Positions 8,654 to 17,364 of a DNA stretch of 64,000 nt are shown here, piece after piece. Under the pieces are notes generated by a model, which saw nothing but the letters and a program-made list of their open reading frames with translations, did not search any database and had not been told where the DNA came from. Position 1 is the first letter of the stretch. The number at the start of each line of letters is the position of its first letter. The position numbers were made by a program, and so were the translations under genes. This stretch comes from Kumtagia yinganensis (GTDB lineage: Bacteria > Pseudomonadota > Alphaproteobacteria > Rhizobiales > Rhizobiaceae), in assembly GCF_040081985.1 (NCBI RefSeq), contig NZ_JBEBMH010000003.1:62001-126000 (forward strand). The letters run 5' to 3'.

Positions 8654-10026
8654 GCGGCTTGCCGAAGGTCCGCACAGTCGCCGTCATCGATGTAGGCAAG
8701 AGCAACGCCAAGGTAGCGCTGGTCGACCTTTCCACGCTTGAGGAAACGGTCGTTGCGCGCACGGCGAATTCCGTCGTCAATTCAGACCTTTACCCTCATT
8801 TTGACATCGACCGCCTTTGGACGTTCATGGTTGACGGACTGGCGGAACTCGGCCGCCGCGCAACGCCGGATGCGATCGTCGTGACTGCCCATGGCGGGTC
8901 CGGAGTGCTGCTTTCGGCAGACGGAAATCTGGCCCTGCCGATGCTGGACTACGAACATTCCGGACCCGAAACGACCGCCGCGGACTATGAGCTTCTACGA
9001 CCTTCCTTCGAGGAAACGGGCTCGCCGAGGCTGCCTGGCGGGCTCAATCTCGGCGCGCAGTTATTCTGGCAGTCGCAGGCGTTTCCCCAAGCCTTTCAAA
9101 GGGTTGAAACGATCTTGATGTATCCGCAATACTGGGCTTTCCGGCTCTGCGGAGTAGCGGCAGACGAAGCGACGTCGCTGGGGGCGCATACCGATCTCTG
9201 GGATCCGCACAAGCGCGACTTTTCCAGCATGGTCGACCGGCTGGGTTGGCGGCAAAAGATGGCGCCGATGTGCAAGGCGAGCGACCGACTCGGCCGCTTA
9301 CTGCCTGAAATCGCAGAGAAAACCGGCCTTGCCGCGGACACGCCGGTCTATTGCGGCATCCATGATTCCAATGCTTCGCTCTACCCCCATCTGCTGGCGC
9401 GAAAGGCGCCGTTCACGGTGGTCTCGACCGGCACCTGGGTGATCGTCATGTCGGTCGGCGGCGAGCGGCAAGTGCTTGATCCCAAACGCGATACGCTGAT
9501 CAATGTCAACGCCTTTTGCGATCCGGTGCCATCGTCGCGGTTCATGGGCGGACGGGAATTTTCGCTGTTGATCGGCGACCACGGAGCCGAGCCGAGCAAG
9601 GCGGAAATCGAGACGGTGTTGAAGACTCCGGTGCTCCTGACACCGTCCGTCGATCAGGGGTCCGGGCCATTCCAGCATCGCGCATCGGAATGGCTGCCGG
9701 CCGAGCCTTCCAGTCCGGGGGAGCGGTTCGCGGCGGTTTCGTTCTATCTGGCGATGATGACGGCCACCTGCTTGGACCTGATCGGCTCACAAGGAGATAC
9801 GATCGTCGAGGGACCGTTCGGCCAGAATGCCTGCTTTATCAGGATGTTGGCGACCGCAAGCGGGCGGCGCGTGGTGGTCTCGAAAGGCAGCACCGGCACC
9901 AGCATCGGCGCGGCGCTGCTCTGCGCCGGCGCGGACTTCAAACCGGAAGGGGGACCGGAAACAGCAGTCGTTCCGGAGCCGGAATGGTTGACCTACGCCG
10001 CACGCTGGCGGCAGGCGCTGGCATAG
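8650..10026 (+). CDS. rhaK: Rhamnulokinase-type FGGY carbohydrate kinase
   Basis: A 458-residue FGGY-family sugar kinase. The N-terminal phosphate motif is VAVIDVGKSNAKVALVDL; mid-protein GIHDSNASLYPHL and VSTGTWVIVMS are the FGGY-type substrate/ATP signatures; a C-terminal adenosine region (GSTGTSIGAALLCAG) follows. By position it phosphorylates L-rhamnulose. It starts with GTG inside the end of the mutarotase gene. In R. leguminosarum the orthologous RhaK is also needed for rhamnose uptake by the ABC transporter, so a dual role is possible here. It is the last gene of the operon; a large inverted repeat follows. Confidence 0.87.
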   Translation: MSGLPKVRTVAVIDVGKSNAKVALVDLSTLEETVVARTANSVVNSDLYPHFDIDRLWTFMVDGLAELGRRATPDAIVVTAHGGSGVLLSADGNLALPMLDYEHSGPETTAADYELLRPSFEETGSPRLPGGLNLGAQLFWQSQAFPQAFQRVETILMYPQYWAFRLCGVAADEATSLGAHTDLWDPHKRDFSSMVDRLGWRQKMAPMCKASDRLGRLLPEIAEKTGLAADTPVYCGIHDSNASLYPHLLARKAPFTVVSTGTWVIVMSVGGERQVLDPKRDTLINVNAFCDPVPSSRFMGGREFSLLIGDHGAEPSKAEIETVLKTPVLLTPSVDQGSGPFQHRASEWLPAEPSSPGERFAAVSFYLAMMTATCLDLIGSQGDTIVEGPFGQNACFIRMLATASGRRVVVSKGSTGTSIGAALLCAGADFKPEGGPETAVVPEPEWLTYAARWRQALA

Positions 10027-10346
10027 CGGCGCTTTCGGTTCAACGGCGCGGCAAGTTCGGAATCTCGTTCCGGCGCAAAGGCTTGGCCCGAATGTCAGGA
10101 GTGCCGGGGGCTTTTGCGCTGACGCGAGGCCCTTTTCCGTGACGCTGCCCTGCTTTTGGCGCCAAATGTCGCGACAGACTGCCGTGTTGACGTAACACAA
10201 TCTTCGCCGGCACGATTGCAGGAAGACCGACGAAAATTATCTCCGGCCATGCATGCTATTTTCGGCGCCTGCGCAAATTGTATTCGGGGACCGTCGAGAT
10301 ATTAGCCTGCCGAACAGGCCAGCCGCCTACCCTTGCCACAGGTTAT
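10027..10346. other. Non-coding stretch downstream of rhaK
   Basis: This is the unique-sequence part of the gap between the convergent rhaK and hemE genes; the rest of the gap is the inverted repeat starting at 10347. It becomes AT-richer after about 10180. I see no convincing gene, RNA or promoter in it. Confidence 0.5.
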
Positions 10347-10513
10347 CGCTTGAAGGAATTACTCCACCCCTAACCCGTCCCCACAAGGGGGAGGGGGACT
10401 GGGCTTGCATCTCCGCCAGACGCCGATCGTCGCCGGCTTCGCTCGGCATAACGGCCGCAAAGTCCCCTCCCCCTTGTGGGGAGGGATTAGGGGTGGGGTA
10501 ATTCCTTCAAGCG
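10347..10513. repeat. Long inverted repeat ending inside hemE; possible bidirectional terminator
   Basis: The left arm (10347-10400) and right arm (10461-10513) are reverse complements over about 53 bases, with three mismatches and one indel, around a 60-base centre. Outer ends read CGCTTGAAGGAATT and AATTCCTTCAAGCG; the inner part is a C-rich/G-rich hairpin (CCCCTTGTGGGG type). The right end runs past the hemE stop codon, so the repeat encodes hemE's TGA and the base pair or two before it. It lies between convergent genes and could fold into a strong terminator for both. Confidence 0.85.
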
Positions 10514-11544
10514 ATTGCGCTGCCTCGCCTCACCCGCCGGACCATCCGCTCGACATTCTCGATGGGGCACTCCGGGGTGATGCCATGGCCGAGATTGAAG
10601 ACCAGCGGGCCGCCTCCCAGCGTTTCGAGGATAGCGTCGACGCCTTCGTCCAGAGCGCGGCCGCCGGCGACCAGACGCAGCGGATCGAGGTTCCCTTGCA
10701 CGGCACCATCGGCCTGCAGGGCGCGGGCTTGGGAAAGCGGCACAGACCAGTCGAGGCCGAGCGCGGTGACGCCGGTGCTTTTTCGATAGCCGGCGTACAA
10801 ACTGCCGGCGCCGCGCGGAAAACCGATGATCGGCGTGGCCGGATGTTTTTCGCGCACCCGCCTCGCGATCTCGGCGACCGGTTTTACGCACCAGGCTTCG
10901 AAAGAGGCTTCGTCGAGCACGCCCGCCCAGGAATCGAAGATCTGCACGGCGTCGGCGCCGGCGTCGATCTGGCGGATGAGATAGTCGGCGGAGACTTTGG
11001 CCAGCTTCGAAAGCAATGCGGCCAGAGCCTCGGGCTCGCGAAATCCGAACAGCCGCGACGGCGCCTGGTCGGGCGTGCCGCGCCCGGCGATCATGTAGGT
11101 GGCGACGGTCCACGGCGCGCCGCAGAAACCGATGAGAGCGGTCTCCTCCGGCAGTTCGGCGCGCAGGCGGCGGACAGTTTCGTAAACCGGCGCCAGATGG
11201 GCGTGGAAGTTGCCGGCTTCGTCCAGTCGCCCGATTTCGGAAACCTCGATCGGCGTCAGGCGCGGGCCCTCGCCTTCGACAAAGCGCAGGTCGCGTCCGA
11301 GCGCATGCGGAACGACGAGGATGTCGGAAAACAGGATGGCCGCGTCGAAACCGAAGCGGCGGATCGGCTGCAGCGTCACTTCGACGGCGAAATCCGGATC
11401 GTAGCAGAGGTCGAGGAAGGAGCCAGCCTTTTCACGCATCGCGCGGTATTCGGGGAGGTAGCGGCCGGCCTGCCGCATCATCCACAGCGGCGGCGGGAAC
11501 ACGCTCTCGCCGCCCAGCACTTTCAGCAGTTTCTTGTCCTGCAC
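10507..11544 (-). CDS. hemE: Uroporphyrinogen decarboxylase
   Basis: A 345-residue heme-pathway enzyme that converts uroporphyrinogen III to coproporphyrinogen III in the cytosol. It has the family signature PPLWMMRQAGRYLPEYR near the N-terminus, with substrate-contacting Arg residues, then ILFSDILVVPHALG (catalytic Asp), GFCGAPWTVATYMI and a C-terminal FNLGHGITPECP. It starts with GTG, preceded by GGGAGA at good spacing. The C-terminal codons and TGA fall in the outer arm of the inverted repeat at 10347-10513. Length is normal, so the repeat has at most altered the last residues. Confidence 0.95.
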   Translation of the reverse strand: MQDKKLLKVLGGESVFPPPLWMMRQAGRYLPEYRAMREKAGSFLDLCYDPDFAVEVTLQPIRRFGFDAAILFSDILVVPHALGRDLRFVEGEGPRLTPIEVSEIGRLDEAGNFHAHLAPVYETVRRLRAELPEETALIGFCGAPWTVATYMIAGRGTPDQAPSRLFGFREPEALAALLSKLAKVSADYLIRQIDAGADAVQIFDSWAGVLDEASFEAWCVKPVAEIARRVREKHPATPIIGFPRGAGSLYAGYRKSTGVTALGLDWSVPLSQARALQADGAVQGNLDPLRLVAGGRALDEGVDAILETLGGGPLVFNLGHGITPECPIENVERMVRRVRRGSAIA

Positions 11545-11920
11545 TCGATATCTCCCGGTTCGCCGGGAGCTATGTCACGGGGGCCGGCACGGGGCAATGC
11601 GGCAGGGTGAACGCATATGTCGCCCAGGGAGGAAGAGAACTCCATGCCGGAGAGATTTTCCGAGGCACGGATCGCCTTCGTTATGCGGGCCGGGGACAGA
11701 ACGGTGGTCAGCGATAGCATTCATATCGCGGACAACGACGGCATGGCTTCCTGCCGACACACCGGATTCGCCGAACGATGAAAGGGCTGCACCCGCGCCA
11801 AACATGAAGCACGGCGGTAAGCACTTGTTTTCACGACGCTATCGTCGCAGCGGCGTTTCGCGCCTTCCGGTTCGGCACCGGAGATGGTAGGCGTGGCCCG
11901 CCAGATTGGGAGACCATCGC
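11545..11920. other. Intergenic region between hemE and the DUF805 gene
   Basis: About 375 bp between divergent genes. Several short open frames cross it on both strands, but none has a recognisable protein pattern or a convincing ribosome-binding site. It should contain the hemE promoter and probably the promoter of the rightward membrane-protein pair; no clear boxes are visible to me. Confidence 0.4.
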
Positions 11921-12283
11921 TTGCAGGGCCAACCGACATTGCCGTGGCTGTTCTTCAGCTTCTCCGGAAGGCTCGGCCGCAAGCCCTACGCGCTTGCCGG
12001 CCTGTTCTGCTATTTGGCGCGAAGCTATCCGCTCTACCGGATCATCGTGGCGCCCAACGAGGAGACCGCGAATTTTTGGGGCGGGATTTTCATCCTCGTC
12101 GCCTTCTGTTCCTTCTTCGCGCTGGTCCCGCTGGCGGCCAAGCGCCTGCAGGATTTCGGCAAGCCGACGGCGCTTGCGTTCCTGTGCATCCTGCTCGACA
12201 TTCTGATGTTTCTGCCGTTGTGCTTCATCCAGGGCGATCCAGGCCCGAACCGCTACGGCGCGGCAACCAACCAGCCCAAATAG
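11921..12283 (+). CDS. DUF805-family small membrane protein
   Basis: A protein of about 120 residues with the DUF805 pattern: FFSFSGRLGRKPYALAGLF near the N-terminus, then three to four hydrophobic helices and the characteristic LAAKRLQDFGKPT before the third. The function of DUF805 proteins is unknown; they are inner-membrane proteins. No ATG is available. TTG occurs at 11906 and 11921, and I prefer 11921 because a GGGAGA lies 8 bases upstream of it. It is followed 17 bp later by another small membrane protein, probably co-transcribed. Confidence 0.75.
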   Translation: MQGQPTLPWLFFSFSGRLGRKPYALAGLFCYLARSYPLYRIIVAPNEETANFWGGIFILVAFCSFFALVPLAAKRLQDFGKPTALAFLCILLDILMFLPLCFIQGDPGPNRYGAATNQPK

Positions 12284-12300
12284 GACTGCGGGAGCGGACC

Positions 12301-13014
12301 ATGGCATACCGTTCGCTCGATCCTCACCTGATTATCGAAACGGCGGAGCGGCTGGAAACACGCATCGCCGACCGTTTTCCGGATGCCGGCCTGCGCAAGG
12401 TCGGCAAGGAACTCGTCTCGCTGGCACGCGACATTCGCGACGCGGCGGCGGCGCTGGAAAAGCCGATCTGGTGGCTGCGTATCCTGGTGGGCGTGGTGAT
12501 CGGGCTCGGCGCCTGCATGTTCCTGTTCGTCGGCACCATCCTGCCCTTCGACCGGTTTTCCAGCGGCGGCGACGTGGTCGAATCGGTGCAAGGCATCGAG
12601 GCGTCGCTGAACACGGTGATCCTGGCCGGCCTCGGCCTGCTGGCGCTGGTGCGCGCCGAAGTGACGATCAAGCGGCACCGCGTGTTCCGGCAGTTGCACG
12701 GGCTGCGCTCGCTGATCCACGTCATCGACATGCACCAATTGACCAAGGACCCGGCGGCGCTGTCGTCGACATTTACGCCGACGCCGCATTCGCCGAAACG
12801 CACGATGAGCCGAGGCGACCTGCTGCGCTACCTAGACTATTGCTCCGAGATGCTGTCGATCACCGGCAAGCTGGCGGCGCTGTTCGCCCAGTCCGTCAAC
12901 GACGAGGTGGTTATCGACGCGGTCAACGATGTCGAAAACCTCGGCTCCAACCTGTCGCGAAAAATCTGGCAGAAGATCACCATGCTCAATGCGGAGGGCA
13001 GGACTGCGGGCTGA
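12301..13014 (+). CDS. Conserved two-helix membrane protein, unknown function
   Basis: A 237-residue protein. A soluble N-terminal helix-rich part (SLDPHLIIETAERLETRIADR) is followed by two membrane segments, WWLRILVGVVIGLGACMFLF and a second near TVILAGLGLLALV. The cytoplasmic C-terminal half contains FRQLHGLRSLIHVIDMHQLTKDP and a long helical tail. I recognise no catalytic motif. The frame extends upstream but the ATG at 12301, just after the DUF805 gene, begins the conserved-looking sequence. A role in regulation or envelope scaffolding would be guesswork. Confidence 0.75.
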   Translation: MAYRSLDPHLIIETAERLETRIADRFPDAGLRKVGKELVSLARDIRDAAAALEKPIWWLRILVGVVIGLGACMFLFVGTILPFDRFSSGGDVVESVQGIEASLNTVILAGLGLLALVRAEVTIKRHRVFRQLHGLRSLIHVIDMHQLTKDPAALSSTFTPTPHSPKRTMSRGDLLRYLDYCSEMLSITGKLAALFAQSVNDEVVIDAVNDVENLGSNLSRKIWQKITMLNAEGRTAG

Positions 13015-13527
13015 GCCCGGCTGGGAAGTGTCGAGCAGCATTGAAGCCGGCCGTTCTTGCAGCCGGCTGCCTTGAGCAACAGATGTCGCTCCAAATGCTA
13101 CTTTATATGCCGGTGACGATACTTGTGTCGTCCTTTTTCATGAAACTGTCTTTGTCGACAGATATACCTGATTTCAACGCAATTGGTTCTGCCAGGCTCT
13201 CTTCAAGCGGGCCGTCGCGAAGAACCGGCTTTCGTTTGGAATCTTGCCTGAGCCGATGCGTGCCTCGCGTCGATATTCGTTTCATAACAATGTCTTGAAA
13301 GATTGCGATCATCGCCCCCCACGGCCATGGATGGGTGGTCGGGGAGCCGATCGGTGTGTGCCGCCGGTCGGCATAGACGGTGGATACCGACCTGAAGCTT
13401 TCGACCGACGGCGGCGACACCAGCCCGTTACAAGACCAGTCCAGGTTGCTCCCCGAAACCCGGCGCAAGCATTTTTCAACGCCGGGTCAATTCTGTGTCA
13501 TCTATTCACCCAAAATCATCAATCTAT
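13015..13527. other. Intergenic region upstream of the RTX gene
   Basis: Over 500 bp, less GC-rich than its surroundings, lie before the RTX gene. A leftward open frame (from 13468, or an ATG at 13287, down to 13103) could encode 60-121 residues. It has no recognisable domain and no good ribosome-binding site, so I do not call it. The AT-rich composition fits a promoter or regulatory region. Confidence 0.4.
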
Positions 13528-13545
13528 CGACAGTTCATCTGTCGA
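13527..13545. promoter_or_regulatory. Dyad just upstream of the RTX gene
   Basis: TCGACAG and CTGTCGA form a perfect 7-bp inverted repeat around a 5-base spacer, ending 26 bases before the ATG at 13572. It could be an operator or a leader hairpin that limits translation. The dyad is seen directly; the function is speculative. Confidence 0.35.
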
Positions 13546-13571
13546 AATCTTCTGACGGGATAGAAGAACCA

Positions 13572-14984
13572 ATGACCGACTTCACTCTCACCAACAAAGC
13601 CAACAATTTCACCGGCGGCGCCGGCACCGACACGTTCAGCGGGCTGGGCGGCGGCAACGACGTGCTCGACGGCGCCGGTGGCGCCGATACCTTCAGCATC
13701 GACAGCAACCAGACCGGCTCGATCAACGGCGGAAGCGGAACCGACACGGTCATCGCGACCGACAACCAGTTCGACGAGGCGCTGGTGTTCTCCAACGTCG
13801 AGGTGCTCAAGACCACGACCTCGAACCTCTATTCGACGGTCGCGCAACTGAACCAGTTCGCCACGATCCAGCCCGGGGGCGCAGATTTCTACTCGTTCCT
13901 TCAGGGCACGGGTGGCGCCATCGACTACTCGACGCGCGTCGCGTCGCCGGCCCTGCTGCATGTCGAGGCGGCGCTGTGCGATTCGGCCGTGCAGATCACA
14001 GGCACCAGCCGCGCCGACTTCCTGCTGGGGTCGAATTTCAACGACACGATCAACGGCGGCGCCGACAACGACACGCTCTATGGATTGTCGGGCAACGACA
14101 CGCTGAACGGCGGAGCCGGGGCCGACGCCATGGACGGCTCCACCGGCAACGACACCTATTATGTCGACAATGCCGGCGACACCATCGCCGAATTCATCGG
14201 CAAGGGCGTGCTCGACAAGGTGGCGACCACTGTCAGCTACACGCTGGCGGCCGGCGTCGAGGTCGAGCAGATGCAGACGACCAGCGCGTCCGGAACCAAG
14301 GCGATCAACCTCTCCGGCAACGAGTTCGCCCAGAAAATCTACGGCAATGACGGCGACAACGACATTTTTGGCGGCAACGGCGACGACACCATGATCGGCA
14401 ATGGCGGCGCCGACGATTTCAACGGCGGCGCCGGCAGCGACACCGCCTCCTATGCGGGCGCGGCCGCGGGCGTGATCGCCAGCCTGACCAACGCCGCCAT
14501 CAACAGCGGCGACGCGAAGGGCGACACCTACCTGTCGGTCGAAAACCTGATCGGCACCGGCTTCGACGACGCGCTGAACGGTCAGCAGAACGCCAACGAC
14601 ATCAATGGCGGGGCGGGCAACGACACCATCAAGGGGTATGCCGGCTTCGACACGCTGACCGGCGGGCTGGGCAAGGACAACTTCGTCTTCAACAGCGCGC
14701 TCGCCACGGCCGCCATCGACGACATCACCGACTTCAACGTCGCCGACGACACGATCCAGCTCGACGATCTGTTCTTCACCCAGATCGGCACGCCGGGCGT
14801 GCTCGCGGCAGGCGCCTTCCACAGCGGCGCGGCCGCGCATGACGCCGACGACCGCATGATCTACTACGCCAATACCGGGCAGTTGTTCTATGACGCCGAC
14901 GGCGATGGCGGCGGCGCGGCGATCCAGATCGCCTCGCTCAGCGCCGGCCTGTCGCTGACCAACGCCGACTTCCTTATCATCTGA
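13572..14984 (+). CDS. RTX-type calcium-binding protein, probable type I secretion substrate
   Basis: A 470-residue acidic, Asp/Gly/Asn-rich protein without a Sec signal. It has several blocks of RTX nonapeptides (GGxGxDxxx), for example NGGADNDTLYGLSGNDTLNG, FGGNGDDTMIGNGG and NGGAGNDTIKGYAGFDTLTGG. These bind calcium and form parallel beta-rolls after export. The C-terminal ~130 residues resemble the serralysin-type C-terminal domain (ITDFNVADDTIQLDD), and the protein ends NADFLII, an Asp followed by hydrophobics as in PrtD-type type I substrates. No catalytic domain is recognisable. The frame is open upstream to 13380; the ATG at 13572 begins the acidic repeat protein. No secretion genes adjoin it, but a type I pair lies at 29.5-32.7 kb. 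Confidence 0.85.
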   Translation: MTDFTLTNKANNFTGGAGTDTFSGLGGGNDVLDGAGGADTFSIDSNQTGSINGGSGTDTVIATDNQFDEALVFSNVEVLKTTTSNLYSTVAQLNQFATIQPGGADFYSFLQGTGGAIDYSTRVASPALLHVEAALCDSAVQITGTSRADFLLGSNFNDTINGGADNDTLYGLSGNDTLNGGAGADAMDGSTGNDTYYVDNAGDTIAEFIGKGVLDKVATTVSYTLAAGVEVEQMQTTSASGTKAINLSGNEFAQKIYGNDGDNDIFGGNGDDTMIGNGGADDFNGGAGSDTASYAGAAAGVIASLTNAAINSGDAKGDTYLSVENLIGTGFDDALNGQQNANDINGGAGNDTIKGYAGFDTLTGGLGKDNFVFNSALATAAIDDITDFNVADDTIQLDDLFFTQIGTPGVLAAGAFHSGAAAHDADDRMIYYANTGQLFYDADGDGGGAAIQIASLSAGLSLTNADFLII

Positions 14985-15125
14985 TATCGAAGGCTGCGTT
15001 TCGACCGGCCGTGCCGCTCCCTGTCCGCCCGCCGGTATCCAGCCGACGGACGGGCCAGGGGTGGCGCGGCTGACCCTTCTCGTTTGCGCGGGAGCGAACC
15101 GTGGCGGGGCGGGATCGTCGATCCT

Positions 15126-15147
15126 CCTTGCCGAGTTGCCGGCAAGG
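15126..15147. terminator. Candidate hairpin terminator between RTX and SMP-30 genes
   Basis: CCTTGCCG and CGGCAAGG form a perfect 8-bp stem around a 6-base loop. A pyrimidine-rich CCTTTCTTC lies shortly downstream on the plus strand. It sits between the convergent RTX and SMP-30 genes, where a terminator is expected. The T-tract is not immediately adjacent, so support is moderate. Confidence 0.4.
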
Positions 15148-15172
15148 CGACGTGCCTTTCTTCACACGAGGC

Positions 15173-16123
15173 TTACCGCCCGTCTCCGTAGGACAGCCGC
15201 AGACCGGGATCGGGCCAGTCCATGGCGATCAGCCGGCCGAAGCCGGAGAGCGTGATGTAGGCGGTCTTCATGTCGGGGCCGCCGAAGCAGATGTTGGTGG
15301 TGAGCGGGTCGCCGGTCATGATTTGGCGCCGCAACTGGCCGGACGGGCTGATCACGCTGATGCAGCCGCTGGCGAGCGTAGCGACACAGATATTGCCATG
15401 CGCGTCGAGGGCGAGGCTGTCGAGACGCTGGTAGCCGCCAAGTCCGATGACGATGCGCCCGCCATGCGGCGACGGATAGGGGAAGCGCTTTGCCTTGCCC
15501 CGCTCCTCCAGGTCGAAGGCCCAGAGGCGGCCGGTCTCGGTCTCGGCGACGTAGACGGTGTTTCCGTCCGGCGACAGGCCGACGCCGTTCGGCGTGATCA
15601 GCGGATAGGCGACCTCGACGATCGAGGAGCCGTCGGCCTTGGCGTAATAGAGCCCGCCATTCATCCGGTAGCGCGGATAGAATTTCCCGTAGTCGGTGAA
15701 ATAGAAGCCGCCATGGCTGTCGAAGACGATGTCATTCGGCCCGACCAGACGGTGGTCGCCGCAGCGGTCGTAGAGCACCTGGCTTTTTCCAGTCGTCGGG
15801 TCGAGCTTTTCGATCCAGCCGCCCGCGTAGCCTTCGGGCGTGCCCGGCCTGACGCGGTTGATGCCGTCCTGCCGGACGAACAGGAAGCCGCCATTGTTGC
15901 AGACATAGAGCGAGCCGTCGGGGCCGGCGGCCAACCCGTTCGGGCCGCCGCCGAGATCGGCGACGATTTCAACAGTGCCGCCGGGCCGGCAGCGGCTGAC
16001 CGTCTTGCGCTCGATTTCGACGAGGTAGACGGAACCGTCGGCGCAGGCGACCGGCCCTTCCGGAAAGAGCAGGTTTTCCGCGATGATCTTTTGGGCTTCA
16101 CCCGAGGCTGCGCCTGCGGTCAT
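15173..16123 (-). CDS. SMP-30/gluconolactonase-family hydrolase
   Basis: A 316-residue six-bladed beta-propeller of the SMP-30/gluconolaconase/LRE family. The first metal-ligand Glu is in LLFPEGPVACADGSVYLVEI; GGGPNGLAAGPDGSLYVCNNGG, GPNDIVFDSHGGFYFTD and ITPNGVGLSPDGNTVYVAET supply the further Asn/Asp ligands expected for a divalent-metal lactonase. Known relatives hydrolyse sugar lactones; the substrate here cannot be told. It stands alone between the RTX gene and an efflux operon. An internal run of such repeats can resemble NHL propellers, but the metal-ligand pattern favours SMP-30. Confidence 0.85.
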   Translation of the reverse strand: MTAGAASGEAQKIIAENLLFPEGPVACADGSVYLVEIERKTVSRCRPGGTVEIVADLGGGPNGLAAGPDGSLYVCNNGGFLFVRQDGINRVRPGTPEGYAGGWIEKLDPTTGKSQVLYDRCGDHRLVGPNDIVFDSHGGFYFTDYGKFYPRYRMNGGLYYAKADGSSIVEVAYPLITPNGVGLSPDGNTVYVAETETGRLWAFDLEERGKAKRFPYPSPHGGRIVIGLGGYQRLDSLALDAHGNICVATLASGCISVISPSGQLRRQIMTGDPLTTNICFGGPDMKTAYITLSGFGRLIAMDWPDPGLRLSYGDGR

Positions 16124-16227
16124 GGTGTTCCCCCCGGTCGCGCTTTTAGCGTTTCGATTATCTTGCCCTACGCCATGCCGCAGGGAAAGCCTCGCAATTC
16201 ACACCCACAGATCGGAGCGTCGCCGCT

Positions 16228-17364
16228 TCAATCGAGCGTGCGCCGGAATCGCAGCAGCGCCATGCCGGCGAAGACGACCACGAACACCGAGAGTGCCGCA
16301 ACTTCGCCCGAAATCGCCGGCCAGTCGGCGCCCTTCAGCATCACCGCGCGGGTGACGCGCAGGAAATGCGTCAGGGGCAGGATCTCGCCCAGTGTCTGCG
16401 CCCATTGCGGCATGCCGCGATAGGGGAACATGAAGCCCGACAGCAGGATCGACGGCAGGAAGAAGAAGAAGGTGAGCTGCAGCGCCTGCATCTGCGTGCG
16501 CGCCACAGTCGAGATGGTGTAGCCGAGCAGCACCAGCGCCATGACGAAGACGAAGATGGCGCCGGTCAGCAGCCAGATCGAGCCGATGAAGGGCACCGAG
16601 AACAGGAGTTTCGCGGCGGCGAGCACGACCACCACCTGCACCGCGCCGACGCAGAGATAGGGCAGCACCTTGCCCAGCATGATCTCGACGGGAGAAGCCG
16701 GCATGGCGAGCAAATTTTCCATGGTGCCGCGCTCGGTCTCGCGGGTCAGCGCGATCGACGTCATCATCACCAGCGTCATTTGCAGGATGACGCCGAGCAG
16801 GCCGGGCACGATGTTGTATTGTGATATCCCTTCGGGGTTGTAGCGGCGATGGACGACCACCTCCAGCCGCCGGGAAGCGTTCTCGGCGTCGACCGCGTCC
16901 ATGCCCTGCTCGCGCAGAAGCGCCTGGCTGGCGACGGTGCCAAGTGTGGAGATGGCGTTGCCGGCGGCGGACGGATCGGTGGCGTCGGCCTCGATCAGGA
17001 TCTGCGGGTGGTCGCCGCGATCGACGCGGCGGCGGAAATCGGACGGGATGGTGACGACGAAGGAGACGTCGCCCTTGGCCATCAGTTCCTCCGCCTCGGC
17101 TGCGCTGGCGGCCACGGTGACGAAGCGGTAGTAGCCGGTGGTCTCCAGCGCCGACACCATGGCGCGCGTATACTGATCCTGGCTGGTGGCGACGAGCGCG
17201 GCCGGCAGCGTCTTCGGATCGCTGTTGATGGCGTAGCCGAACAGCACGAGCTGGATGAGCGGCACGCCGAGCATCATGGCGAAGGTGATGCGGTCGCGCC
17301 GCATCTGGATGAATTCCTTGGCGAGCAGCGCGCCGAGACGCGCGAAGGAGAACAGCGTGTTCAT
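16228..17364 (-). CDS. ABC-2 type transporter permease (YbhS/YbhR-like)
   Basis: A 378-residue permease of the ABC-2 exporter class. One helix lies near the N-terminus (ALLAKEFIQMRRDRITFAMM, then LIQLVLFGYAI). A large extracytoplasmic domain (~residues 45-175) follows, then five helices with the typical RETERGTMENLLAMPASPVEIMLGKVLPY loop and FFFLPSILLSGFMFPYRGMP. It lies at the end of an operon TetR - HlyD-like - ATPase - permease, its start overlapping the ATPase stop. E. coli ybhGFSR has two such permeases; only one is present here, so it presumably forms a homodimer. Confidence 0.88.
   Translation of the reverse strand: MNTLFSFARLGALLAKEFIQMRRDRITFAMMLGVPLIQLVLFGYAINSDPKTLPAALVATSQDQYTRAMVSALETTGYYRFVTVAASAAEAEELMAKGDVSFVVTIPSDFRRRVDRGDHPQILIEADATDPSAAGNAISTLGTVASQALLREQGMDAVDAENASRRLEVVVHRRYNPEGISQYNIVPGLLGVILQMTLVMMTSIALTRETERGTMENLLAMPASPVEIMLGKVLPYLCVGAVQVVVVLAAAKLLFSVPFIGSIWLLTGAIFVFVMALVLLGYTISTVARTQMQALQLTFFFFLPSILLSGFMFPYRGMPQWAQTLGEILPLTHFLRVTRAVMLKGADWPAISGEVAALSVFVVVFAGMALLRFRRTLD

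Noticed and set aside
13103..13468. Leftward 121-codon frame upstream of the RTX gene
   Set aside because: No recognisable domain or good ribosome-binding site, and it lies in a region that looks like promoter sequence. A short real gene from 13287 cannot be excluded.
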